A stretch of 64,000 bases of DNA, from the NCBI RefSeq assembly GCF_964340395.1, contig NC_135549.1:14563342-14627341 (forward strand), read 5' to 3'. This document shows positions 40,501 through 52,197 of this stretch, in pieces; positions within the stretch are counted from its first letter, which is position 1, and each line of letters starts with the position of its first letter. Source of the DNA: Glandiceps talaboti. Its lineage: Eukaryota; Hemichordata; Enteropneusta; Spengelidae. The notes beneath the pieces are model-generated. The model had not been told where the DNA came from. It saw nothing but the letters and a program-made list of their open reading frames with translations, and did no database searches. The position numbers were made by a program, and so were the translations under genes.

Positions 40501-43500
40501 GTGGAACCAAGACAAAACAAGTGAAATAAAAGAATGAATGAAGTGAAGGGTACAATGAGCCTGTGTATGTGTGTGGAGGATAACTGTGTTAACACTGTGA
40601 AGTAAGTGGCAAGTCTACTTTGTGCCTAACTCTATTCTTACTTCTACGATTCAATTCTACTTTACATGAAAATGATAGCATAAAATTTCATATAATCCAT
40701 TGGCTGTAGCATGTAACTTGTGGGTTGGGAGTTAACAACTGTTGATTCAGTGTCAAAATAACTGTTCATTGTGTATTCCCTTGATTTTTACTTACACCGA
40801 GTGTAATTCCAAGATTGGTCTAATCTCTGTCATACATGTATGCCTATGCAGAACCTTTGGCATTGAAGCCAAAATTAGAGCTCTATGATGAATGTGTTCC
40901 ACTCAGAATTATACCAAATCATCTACATTCATCATTACATGTGCTGGTAGTTAAAACCTAAGTGTTTTACTTTACATTTCACATCCTGAAGGCAATTCAA
41001 TCCACAAAATTATAACTTTCAATAATTCTTCCTCTTTTTTCTAATTATAGTTCTTTTTTTATAATCTACTGCTTATAAATTCAGCAATCAAACAAATTTT
41101 ACAAAACAGTGATAAATTAATATTTCTGAGTCCGTAAAACAAACTATAAATCATCTTGATTCACTGCAGGTCTATCATACGAAACATGTCAACATTGTTC
41201 ATATCATGACGTGATTGAGCAACTATCAACTGTGAATGAAGACTGGTGTTTTTAAACATACACATGGATGTACACATATACACTAAAATGAAAACTACAG
41301 TAAACATTTCACTGAGACAGCTTTGACATATGACAACATGGTGTGATGCCAGCACTAGCCCAGAGAGACTATCTAGCTTGGAAACGTCATTCATCAGAAT
41401 ATATTCAAGGCAGTATGTCAAGTCAGATAGCCAAGTCTCTGGGCTACACTGTCAAGTCAATATGTCAAGTCAGACAGCCAAGTCTCTGGGCAACACTGTC
41501 AAGTCAGTATGTCAAGTCAGATAGCCATATAGTCCCTGGGCTACACCAACACTTAGTTGCTGATGTATGGAAAGAAATCAAATGGCAAAAATATACGATA
41601 ACAAATTTGGGAAGAACATGCATGTCATGACATTGACAAGTTTTCTGATGAAACTCATGGCACAAAATTTGACTCTCGTCATCACCACTAGAAATATGAT
41701 TTTTAAGGCAATGATGTAGAATAGTCAGAATTCAATTATTTGCACAATCTAAGAAAAGGTACAGTAAATCCTTTTGTTATTAATATTTAAGAGTTGTGAT
41801 TCACAATGTGTCATTCACTGAATCATCTTATTTCAGCAAAAGCAATAATACATACTCTCATTTAAAATGAACTTCTCTAAAATATAACACCATTTCATCT
41901 ATATTTGCTATGATGCATATTAAGGGGCATTGGAACTATAACTGAATTGAACTGAAATGGTCTTGTTTTGACCATCCTGCACATCAGCTAATGACTCCTA
42001 GTATCCTTGGTTTTTAAGAATCTGTAGAAGTTTTCAACATCTGGCTACATAACAACAAGTCATTGCTAGGCTTACCTCAAAATATTCTCTTGTCCTTCTA
42101 GAGTCCAGCATTACATTATGCCAGGCTTCAAATACAAGGCGACTGAGTGAAGTATGAAACACTTTTTGAATCTTTGCAAAGGCCACTGTAAAAGATAACA
42201 GGATACCAATGATACACCTATAAATATGAAGACTATATGACCTCGTTGGTAAAAGAAAATTACATGTTAAAAGTTTGATAGGAATATTCTCTACAGTATA
42301 CAGAGAAAGCGTAGTATTCTCTACAGTATACAGAGAAAGCGTAGTGCTAGTATTGTTGTATTACCACCCAGGTTGCTATGCTTGGCAAGTTTCCGCCACG
42401 ATATAATACTTATAAATTAGGAGAAATGGCTGATCCCAATTTTCATATGCCTGTATGTGATGAGTACATCACATATCAGCGTGTGCTCTAATGTCAGACA
42501 TGCATATGTTACGTAAACCATCATGCAAATTAGTATGCTATTGAAATGGAAATTATTCAAATTAGCTGCTGTCTTTGGTATCTATCATGTATGGGGAGAA
42601 CACTAAGATCATAGCCCAAAAGATAGTCTTTACTACTTACATGCTTGTCTTTCTTTTCTAAATGTAAACCAAGCTACCCATTTATTCAAGTTTACTCTTT
42701 GTAATCTCAACTCATAGTATCTAGTAGCAGCAGCCATTTTCCTTGCCAACTCTATTCTCTTTTTCACTTTCCGTTCATGATACAAGATCCAGGCACTGTC
42801 AGACATGAAAAAACAAAGATTATACTAAGTACAAAACAAAAATTAAACATATATAATAGTTTTTTGTTTGAATTGGCATATATTTCTATTTTGTGTTTTT
42901 ATTTTGCACAAGCTAACACATTCTTAAGATAACTCCAAATGGTTCACAACAAATACATCATACCGATATTGCTGCAAACCCTTCATATTTGTTTCTCAGT
43001 ACGCAACTGTTTTCTGGGTACTAGAAATCATTAAAAAACACTGTGATTTGAATATATGTCAACTTACAATTATGTTTCTTTTTATTTATTTATTTATTTA
43101 TTCACAAACCATTCCAAAAGGCTTGGCACAATAACAGGATGAGAGTTCAGTGCAGCAGGAAACCAGATTGTCAGGGGCAAATACGTTGTTCAATAGAGTT
43201 AAACTGAACGACATTCTTCTCACTAAGTTACAGCATGGTAAATTTAATCATACGCAGAGTGGGCTCAAACCCCAACTGCAGTGGTAAGAGGTAAGTGATT
43301 TAACCACTCGGCCACTGACAAGCCAATAAAAATCAAAACTTCAAAGCAGTGTTTACACTGAGCTATACAAATACATGCTATATATAGCTTTTACACAGCT
43401 ATATATGTACGACTTACCTAAAACAGAGTTGGATCAGTTTAGTATTGTAGTGTTGATAGGCTACAGCATACTGTTCAGGTGACGGCTAAACACAACACAA

Positions 43501-46500
43501 CCATCAACAAAAGTGTTAGTAAAAAAGGAACTAGCAAAATTGTACAACTTGGAATTTCAAATATGTTTAATTTCTGTTCATTGAAATGCATATTCAGTTT
43601 GCTAAAGTAATACTTTGAGTAAGGAAAAAAAATACAAATTTAGGTAAAACCGATGGTAAAAAGTCACTATATGAATGAATGAATAAATAAATTGTATTAT
43701 ACATAAGTATATAATCATGACAACAATTTTGAATATTCACTCCCAAACACGCACACATTTTATCATCGTTCATTCAAATGTGAGTGTGGTAAGTTTTGTA
43801 TTAGCACACAGACAAGGAAAACATCTTTTCCTTAACTGTGAATTAGTGCAACATGATATGAAAATGTGATATTAAAATTGAGACACTGAACACCAATGTA
43901 AAAAAAAAGCAATTCGTTTCACAAGCATCAACATCAATAGTGACCTTATCAAACAAATTCATGTAATAGTCAAATAATGAGATTATATTTGAAACACAAT
44001 CTAAGATAATATTGTTGATGAAATTGGATCAGGAACGCTTTACTTCCCATACTGAGTTTTGGATGGGTGAAATTTGATGTGTATAAATTTTACAGCACAG
44101 AATTAATAATATTACAAGTTTTAATAGCAATAGCGGTTATTTCTGTAAATAAGTCGATAGGAGAAACTAGGCTATTTTTCTGCTTTTAAAGCTTCAAAGC
44201 TTAGTGAAAGTAATTGCAAATAAGTGACAGAATGTATTGTTGACTTTACCATCCGTTCCCATGGCTGTTGCATTTGAAAGCATGAAGACAACAAGGTAGA
44301 CCAGGTGTGAATGTACGAACATTGCGACACAGGTAATATGTTGATAATATATCCCAACAACCAAAAAATAATAAATAATACAACATGAGAATGATGAGAA
44401 ATGAGGAAAACAATCGATCAATGGATTCATGCAATGTCAATACAAACACATGCAGAGTGGCTCTGTACAATGTACAATGTTATTAGTAAAACATGCAGGC
44501 AGATATATATATTCATAATTTCACATTATTGCATGGTCACAGGTCAGCAAGATAAACACATTTTATATTTACAGTATTTTATAATGCAGTACACACATAA
44601 GTTAGAAATGCATGCACACTCCTTGTTTCTACTCTAGGCATGATCTAAATCATAAGCATATGTAACACATGCAGTTTTTAAAAAAAAATAATATTGAATA
44701 TTAAAATATGTAGAATGTATTAAAATAATATGCAAACAAACATCACAACACTTCACTCTCTTTCAAATACGTGCAATCTCCAAAACACTATAAAAACTAG
44801 TTAAATTCATGCACAGTGTGTTTTCTCATGGTAATACTTTGCATATACATCTTAGTAGTGGCCACATGGGGTGCCTACAATGTATATGAATCACACAGTG
44901 AGATGTCACATCAAAACAAGCATGCTCAGTTACACACGAAAGCTCACACCACATACATATATAGAAGCACTAACAGTATCGTCGTATAAGACACTCTGTC
45001 TTTGCTGGCTGGTCTGAGACTGAAGCAATGATCAACATCAAAATTCATGACATACATATGATTCAGGCAGTTTTGATATCATATTTACAACGCACTGATG
45101 TTATCAGGGTTAGACATGCTACAATTTAATAATGATAAAAATGAGTAGAATATACATTCAATGTAATATCAGAAGATATTATGACATATCGGTGGATTTA
45201 TATAATGTCAATAAAATTGATATGAATATAATTTTAGTATTCATGTAGATATGTTAGTAATTTGAGTGAATTGTTAATACAAAATGAATATTGTCATGCA
45301 CTATTACTGAAATGAATCATGAAAACTGAGATGAAAATCTAATATCTCATACATTAATAATTCAAATGTCTGTTATTAAAAGCAAATGATGGATCTTTGA
45401 GGAGATTGTTAATTTGATAATAAGAATGAGACTAGAAAGAGCTGTAGGCTTATATTGTTATGAGTAAAAACCATTATATATGAGTGACTTTATATTTATG
45501 TTTAGAGTACTAAATAAAAATTAAGATGCAGTTAGTGAAATGTAATCTATTTGTGGTCTCTCTTTATTTGAAATGGAGACCACATATAATAAACATGCCA
45601 TGATTTTAATTTTTTTTTGTTCAATTTTTTGAATGATGAACTAATTTCATGCATAAATTCTAACAATGAGAATAATTTCTATAAATATGAAGGACAGATT
45701 TGATTTGAATGACATGCAATCATTGACTGATGACGACCAATGCAAAGACAGAGATGTCTTTATAAAAAAAAAATACTGATGCTGTATATATATGCATGAA
45801 CCTGTAAGTTTTCGTCATCTATGTTGAAGACTCTATCCATATATTGGCTAGTGAGGGGTTTCTCTTTTGGTTTCAGCTCTTCTGGAATTAGAGCATCCCT
45901 GCAAACAAAAGAAACAAAATAACAATAATAAAATAATGCAGTGATGCAAACGATAACTTTGAATTGCCATTTTAGCATTTTTAGCAACACTGTGACTTCA
46001 TGTTATACTTTGATATTTGCTGGAAACAAATTGCATATTCTGGTGGGGGGGGGTTCATTTTAATAGGAAGTTAAGGAGCTTTGAAGAAGTCACAAAGGAA
46101 GACATGAAAGATTAGTCAACTTGGATCTTCTGTTCTATGTTATGTTATTGTTAAGTCTAAGGAAAATGGAATAAATGATATCGGTTCAAAAGTTACATGT
46201 AAATTCATGCACCTATGTACATTGTAATACAAGGGGGGGGGGGGGGGGGGAGACCAATGAATTCTTAGTCATGTAATAATTTTCCTAACCATATTCTGGC
46301 ATATTATATCCAAATATGCAATAATATTATGATATGACGGTTTATTAATCCACTATGCGTTAGGCTTTGAGTTTAGTTGACATTTTAAATGAACAACTTT
46401 GTGAAATTGAAACCTATTTTCTACATCATCTTAGTGACACTTTGGGAAGGTTTTTTGAAATCAGTGGTACTTTTCTGAAATGTATAATATCTTGTAAGAT

Positions 46501-49050
46501 GTAATCAATCTATGTCATAGTCTTCCAAAAAGAAATAAAGGACCGATCATCCAAGATTTTTGCCTTACTTATTTTACCTAATCTTAAGAGTGTTTTTTTA
46601 ATATATTCGTATTGAGTAATTATTACTGCTCAAATTTTGAGTTACTCTGCAGTATTATACAGATACAGATATTCATAATTTTAATGATACATGTAAATAC
46701 TTTTAAACTTTATAACATCATCATCCCTTATATTTCAAGGATGGTTGTTTCTTTTAGAATGTCAAATTGAATTGTCAAGTCAAATTTGATGTTTGTAATT
46801 GCTATAAATTTGACTAATTATGGCCACCACCTTGAAAAAAAGTTTCAGGGCAAAAAATAAAATCACCAAACGCTTTTAATTATTTTCTGTTGTTGATTGA
46901 AAAGTTTATCTTTAATCGTCGATTTAAGAAGTCACGCCAATCTTACCAGACTAAATTCCTTTTTGAATATTGCGCAAAAATCGGATAACCTACAAAAGAA
47001 TATGATGGGGAATGATCTTCATAATAAGTATTGGGATATTTTTGGAAGATTTTTGTGAACTGTAAGTGATTAGTTAGTGGTGTGAAATGTACATTTTGTT
47101 TTTCTCTTGATTAGAGACAATAAAAATTTTTTTTTTTAAAAATCAAAGAAAAAAATCAAAAAAAAAATCATCATTTCAAAAAATGTGGCATGTGAACATT
47201 ATTTTCTTTGTGTAAAAACATACATCCAGTATTAAATAATAAGAGATTGTATATTCATAATATACTAAAAGCCTTTGTACTACTCACCATTTCAGATTTT
47301 CCAAACCCTGTACTGGGTCGCCTCTCATTCCCATAAATTGGCGTAATTTCTCTGCAATAAATTCCAATGGATCATCTGGGCAAATAACTGCTAACCCTGT
47401 GATTACAGACTGCAAACAAAAAAAATTTTATGAAGAAAAAATGTAAAAATCTAGCAGATTTTGAAAATTATGAATTTAATATCATGTACGACTTCATTTA
47501 TTTATGGCAATGCTCTTAGTTTTTTATATAAATGTCTATTATTTCTTGATTTGAGATTGTTAAAATACGAAAACAACCCAAAAAAAAGTATGGGGGAAAA
47601 AAGTCTGTAAACACCTCATGCATGTAGATCTACATGTTTGCACATTATACTGGGAAATATGACTGTTTTCTTTATTTATTTAAGTTGCACAGCATGTGTT
47701 GATGTTAAATTATGACCCACAATGTCTGCACAAATGGTATATAGTATGATGAAATTATTTGTAGATTGGTAACAACAACTTTTCATCCATAATTCAAATG
47801 AATTGTAATACTAGTATTTGTTTTTGTGCATGAGTATGTGTGATTATACAATTTTATTATTCTTTGTTATTTTTGCAACCTTTGGGAGACTATGTCTGTT
47901 ATTCTAGCTATTCAGTGTCTCTTCACCATCAAACAAAAATCTCTGCATTATGAGGACTATTATTATTACCGTACACGCAACTTTTTTCACATACACTCTA
48001 CGCAGTAATAATGTTTTACATGGAAATGGCAACCGATCATGCAATAATTAGTCCTTGTTTTTGAGCTTTTATTTATTTATCTATTTATTTATTGGAGCTT
48101 TTAATCGTTCAAGAGTTTGCTAGTTTTGAGTGCAAACCCCTGAAGAATAAAAAGCTTAAAAGCAGGAAATCAAAGCTTAAAAACTAATGCTACCGTTACA
48201 GCTTCGCACATATTTCTAAGAACTTAGTCCCACGCTAAGAGGGAGGATGTGTGTACAAACGACTTTCATTTTCCCCTTCGAACATAAATCGATTCAAGAG
48301 TTATGTAAGAACAATTTACATGTAACCTAATACATGTACAACACTTTTGGTAATAAACTTCTGTACATTTAATAACTTGCAAAGTAGTGTGGTCAAATGT
48401 GGGCAATTTTAACAGTAACGCTTCAAAGCTTGCAGAATGTCTTTATTCTGAATATTCCCTGGCTACCTTAGAGAGTCAACTATAGATTAGCAATTAATAT
48501 TTTTGCTTTTAATATGGCTAAAACGTGGAATTCTGAGATCTCGAACCACAATAATTTGTACCTATTCAACCATAAATATTACCTCATTATGTTGTGTGGG
48601 TTTTTTCAAAGCAAACGTTCAAAAAGTTGTATAATCCAAGCGCAACAGTTGCCACAGACCCTAGAGTTTACTACTATGCATAGAGGTAGAATCACACGGG
48701 CCTCCATGGCATGCACCCCAGGTTAGTGCATCTCTGCACCGAGGCATTTTCGCCAACCAAGAACACCGTTACCAAATTGACAACACAGAACTTTGTGATA
48801 CTTCCGGGGATATTGTGAGATTATTTAGCGTAACGCCATGCCAGAATCGACCAGTCAGTAATACAGGACGGTGCGGTTTACTAATGGTGTCAATAATACT
48901 TCTGGGATTAACGGAAAGTATTGTGGAAAGCGGGAACAGCTGTCGAGCGCATAATGTAATATTTTGAGTCCTTACCTCAAAAATATCTGGAAGTTTATGC
49001 TTCCGGAGATATTTCCTTATCTCCGGATTCACGCCTTTCAGGGAAGCCAT
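28522..49050 (-). CDS. FBXL13: F-box and leucine-rich repeat protein 13 orthologue (dynein regulatory complex subunit 6)
   Basis: Exons, transcript order: 48976-49050, 47288-47409, 45802-45898, 44250-44264, 43418-43485, 42641-42795, 42076-42185, 39181-39282, 38623-38718, 37761-37786, 34579-34688, 34116-34269, 33749-33878, 33043-33262, 32264-32426, 31701-31820, 31117-31243, 30722-30940, 29167-29330, 28522-28657. All phases close: 802 residues plus TAA; human FBXL13 is somewhat shorter. The start has a good context (AAAAATGG). Residues 1-236 form the FBXL13-type N-terminus (PWERMPSPEQY, then Trp-containing helical blocks [27 protein letters not shown]). The F-box is about 237-284 ([20 protein letters not shown]...CRSWK). 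From about 289 to 770 run roughly 16 cysteine-containing LRRs ([36 protein letters not shown]). The C-terminus keeps NNDDPPAYF, matching the NDPP motif of the family. Known role: nexin-dynein regulatory complex of motile cilia; the F-box may also contact SKP1. Confidence 0.96.
29692..29705. promoter_or_regulatory. RFX X-box-like palindrome inside FBXL13
   Basis: GTTGTCATGGCAAC differs at one base from the symmetric X-box GTTGCCATGGCAAC bound by RFX factors that drive ciliary genes. It lies in the intron 29331-30721, far from the start of the gene, so a regulatory role is speculative. Confidence 0.3.
30124..30332. repeat. (CA)n / (GACA)n microsatellite
   Basis: Compound simple repeat of CACA, CAGACA and CGCGCACA tracts in an FBXL13 intron. 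The open frames across it encode only Cys/Val repeats and are artefacts. Confidence 0.97.
32725..32799 (-). other. FBXL13: Candidate 75-nt cassette exon of FBXL13
   Basis: Flanked by TTCATAG and GTAAAT, with no stop, phase 1 on both sides and length divisible by three, so it could be spliced between exons 33043-33262 and 32264-32426 without shifting frame. It would insert 25 non-LRR residues ([13 protein letters not shown]...) inside a repeat. The vertebrate protein has no insertion here, so it may be a chance open segment. Confidence 0.3.
34466..34527. repeat. (AAC)n trinucleotide microsatellite
   Basis: About 20 uninterrupted AAC units in an FBXL13 intron. Confidence 0.97.
34689..37760 (-). 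other. FBXL13 intron before the LRR region
   Basis: A 3-kb intron with no convincing exon. A 104-codon open frame on the plus strand (35667-35981) has no recognisable domain and no splice partners. A 10-bp stem hairpin lies at 35454-35483 and a (GA)n tract near 36586. Confidence 0.5.
37761..37786 (-). other. FBXL13: 26-nt exon of FBXL13
   Basis: CTTGATCTATCCACTGTCAGACATAA, written as LDLSTVRH plus two bases, lies between TATAG and GTGAGT. It bridges SLWSR and [11 protein letters not shown], exactly where the family has the short link from the F-box to the first LRR. It is isolated in about 4 kb of intron (34689-38622). Confidence 0.8.
40316..40342. repeat. (CATAA)n pentanucleotide microsatellite
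   Basis: About five tandem CATAA units in the FBXL13 intron 39283-42075. Confidence 0.9.
41414..41550. repeat. 47-bp tandem repeat, nearly three copies
   Basis: TATGTCAAGTCAGATAGCCA starts at 41414, 41461 and 41508, exactly 47 bp apart. Each unit contains two to three AAGTCA motifs and TCTCTGGGC. It lies in the FBXL13 intron 39283-42075. Confidence 0.9.
42286..42345. repeat. Tandem duplication of a 29-30 bp near-palindromic unit
   Basis: ATTCTCTACAGTATACAGAG followed by AAAGCGTAGT occurs twice in direct succession; each half contains the imperfect inverted repeat TCTCT-ACAGTATAC-AGAGA. Intron of FBXL13. Confidence 0.85.
43081..43324 (-). mobile_element. tRNA-derived SINE (about 244 bp)
   Basis: Read on the minus strand it begins GGCTTGTCAGTGGCCGAGTG, with a pol III A-box (TGGCCGAGTGG, 43304-43314) and a B-box-like GGTTTGAGCCC (43261-43271), a tRNA-Ser/Leu-like head. 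A unique body follows, and then an (AAAT)n tail at 43081-43102. No clear target duplication was seen. It lies in an FBXL13 intron, in the same orientation as the gene. Confidence 0.75.
44250..44264 (-). other. FBXL13: 15-nt microexon of FBXL13
   Basis: CCATGGGAACGGATG, flanked by CAACAG and GTAAAG, encodes PWERM. It joins an exon ending in NLQ (phase 0) to one beginning PSPEQY (phase 0). The resulting NLQPWERMPSPEQY reads as the conserved block before the AYxHYN motif, which supports inclusion of this tiny exon. Confidence 0.8.
46233..46250. repeat. Poly(G) run
   Basis: About 18 consecutive G residues in the FBXL13 intron 45899-47287, a strong G-quadruplex candidate on the plus strand. Confidence 0.9.
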
Positions 49051-49616
49051 TTTTCAGCAAAAAGAGCAAATCGCGGATAGGAAATAAGAAAGCCTGCTTA
49101 TATTGCCAACATCACGTTACCCTTGACCGAAATCAGCTCGAACACATTCGTATCCAAGAGTTCCACAGTTTGTAGTCGTCCGCCATTATGTCTCGAGGAG
49201 CAACCGCAGTTCCCGGATGTACATAACCACGGCTCGGAAAGTTCAATGACCTTTATTACAACCTCAGACAACTTGTGTTTGGTGGTCCGACTTTCAATCT
49301 TAGTCTAGTTCCAAACAGGGACAGTGTATTCCCAAAAGAAAATGGGAAAATGATGAAGTTTCTAATGCGCAATACACTGTCCGTTATTTATATATAATAT
49401 TGGAATTATATATATTTCAATATCATAATATTCAGCTATTACTTTATAATATGTATAAAGGAAGGAAATAATTTGTTCTTTTATGATACTTGTCTATGCG
49501 CCCCCCGCCCCACTCCCCATCCCACTGTTGTACTGCCTGCAGTAGAACAACTTAGCGATTTTCTGCTTCATGGCGATCCCCGTTCCGAAATTTCAGTAAC
49601 AAACTTCCCCTGGTAT

Positions 49617-49748
49617 GGCTGTTAGTAGTCCTGCTTACATGACGGTGCACGAGTCTGTATTACTGACTTGACTCTAAACACCGGGGAGGGACAATTGTCA
49701 GAATCGAGTCCCGAATTCCTCCGTATGCAAGCAGGACTAGGCTGTTAG
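49617..49748. mobile_element. 114-bp MITE with perfect 9-bp target-site duplication
   Basis: The element spans 49626-49739. The left terminus TAGTCCTGCTTACATGACGG and the reverse complement of the right, TAGTCCTGCTTGCATACGG, match over 19 bp with one mismatch and one gap. Both flanks are GGCTGTTAG (49617-49625 and 49740-49748), a perfect 9-bp duplication. A 9-bp duplication suits Mutator-like or Merlin-type transposases; the superfamily is not decided. No coding capacity. Confidence 0.85.
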
Positions 49749-50538
49749 CAACAAATCCATAACTGGTGCTGAGAGAATTTGTTTAAACAACTTATTTTTT
49801 GGTATTCTATTAAGTTGTTAAAATTCCCATTGTGATGACCGGCATCATTAAACTTTTTTGACACTATAGTAGTGTATTGCAATATAGCCTAATCTTTACA
49901 TACAAGGAGCTGTTTTGGTATTCCAGTTCTTTTTTAATTAATAAATTCTGAGCTGAAATTCTTACTTTGGTTTTAATGATTTTATGAGAAAACGCAACCT
50001 GTTTGATCATGTAATTATTCATGATTTTTGGGGGTGGGAAGGTTTAAGGGTGGGACGAGCACGAGCAGGGATAATTTATTGTACCATCATCATATATAGG
50101 TGCCACACTATTTTCCGTTGTTAGTTTATTACCTGCCATGGCTATAAAATACAGCTGCAAGTGATACTATCATATGAACGATTATATATTGCAGTAGTCT
50201 GGGGATCACAATCTACACAATCTTGTAGTCTTCTACTACTGTGACGTCATAACCTGCATTCAATCGGATGTGTTTGAGAAAAAACTACAAATAAACCAAT
50301 CGACAACAACAAAGAAACAATATCAACACTCACAATCATAACAGACATAAACAACAAAGTGATTAGATTCAAATGTAACGACAATTACTGTCTACATTTT
50401 TTTACAATACGTACACTTGTGATTATCCATTGACTTTCATTTTCATCTCTCCGCGTACAGGCACGAGGGTGAATACACTGGCAACATACTGTTGTTATAC
50501 ATGTTCTGGTATATCTTGTGTTGGATTAAAGAATTGGA

Positions 50539-50595
50539 GAATGAATGAATGAATGAATGAATGAATGAATGAATGAATGAATGAATGAATGAATT
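50539..50595. repeat. (GAAT)n tetranucleotide microsatellite
   Basis: About 14 GAAT units. The TTGGATTAAAGAATTGG stretch just before it resembles the 3' end of a retroposon with a simple-repeat tail, but no body is recognisable. Confidence 0.95.
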
Positions 50596-51660
50596 ATAAA
50601 ATGTAACTATAGAAAGAAATCATACAGGTAGGAAAGATGAGAATGACATCTATTAAACTCGTGACTAGCCTACAGACTCGTCGATGACGTTCTATAGAAA
50701 GCCAAGACAACGGCCAATCTAACAAAAAAAATCAGGTAAACCTGTAACGTACTCGGTGGAAAGTATTTCAATGATAAAAAAAATGGCAACACATATAATC
50801 AAATTGTTTCCTTTCATCGAGACAAGTAACTGTAGATAACAGCCGAGAAATGTCAAATAATTGCTTAGCTAAAGATACAAATCTACGACAGATTACACAG
50901 GATTCTGTACAAGCTGTAATGTGTGTACTTGGTATCTGGATGCATCTGGTATGGCATACTTTGACACACATTCTACAATAGAAACAACGACTGGTGTAAA
51001 CATGTTTGGAAAGGACTGTGTCTAGCGTTTATGACCTTTTCGCCTCCAGTTTTCCTCTTGGAAATTGAAAACAAGTCTTGCAAATCTCGACTTATATACA
51101 CTTAGGACAACTTGGAGCTGTAAACATCCGTTCATCACCAGATTGTGACCTTTATAATAGTGAGTTGACCTCGCAGTTTAGGTCATGCTGCTATGTCAAC
51201 GGAATTGTAGCACGTTTTCACTATCACAGATGAATTGTGTTCTCAATTTACGCTTTGTGTAAAAAAAGACAAGTTTTGCCGAAGTTTTGAAAAGGTAGTT
51301 TCGCATATGGGGCCATCATAGATCTAGTATCTGTCCAAGGTTTCTGTACAGAACTATTTTCTTCTCAAGTATTCATTTGTATACTTCCCTAGGAATCAAT
51401 TCATTATTTCTTGTAAACATGTTTGGTGATTTACTACTTTCGCTGCATAGAGCTTTGGCAATTTCTACGTCAGCTTCTTATAAGCTTACCTCAGTGATAA
51501 TAATTCTGGATTCCCAGTGGCAAAGAAATATTGGGATGGCACACTGTACACATGCATTTTAGTAACAATATTGCTTCATTATTGGGATTAACTATAGGTG
51601 ACGGTATTGAGATGGAGGGTCATACAATTCACTAGTTTGTGATGTAAACTGCCGAAAGTA

Positions 51661-52197
51661 TACTTGATATAAATACAGAACGACACACCATACTTGATAT
51701 AAATACAGAACAACACATACTTGATATAAATACAGATAGACACACCATACTTGATATAAACACAAAACGACTCACCATTCTTGATATGAAACACAACACA
51801 ATACACCAAACTTGATATAAATACAAAACGACTCACCATACTTGATATAAATACAGAACAACACATACTTGATATAAATACAAAACGACTCACCATACTT
51901 GATATAAATACAGATAGACACACCATACTTGATATAAACACAAAATGACTCACCATACTTGATATAAACACAAAACGACACACCATACTTGATATAAATA
52001 CAAAACGACACACCATACTTGATATAAATACAAAACGACTCACCATACTTGATATAAATACAGAACGACACACCATATTTGATATAAATACAAAACGACA
52101 CACCGTAATTGATATAAATACAAAACGACACACCATACTTGATATAAATACAGAAAGACACACCATACTTGATATGAAACACGACACACCATACTTG
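51661..52197. repeat. 30-bp minisatellite, about 18 units
   Basis: The unit TACTTGATATAAATACAAAA plus CGACACACCA repeats with small changes; several units lack about 8 bp. Because 30 is divisible by three, long open frames run through on the minus strand in more than one frame, giving decapeptide repeats such as FISSMVCRFV and CIYIKYGVSF. Both frames being open, together with the absence of splice or family support, argues against a gene. Confidence 0.93.

Noticed and set aside
48069-48095. (TTTA)n tract as the tail of a second SINE
   Set aside because: No tRNA-like head or body matching the element at 43.1-43.3 kb was found next to it.
49123-49308. 61-codon plus-strand open frame upstream of FBXL13
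   Set aside because: No family resemblance; it overlaps the FBXL13 promoter region and lacks splice or polyA context.
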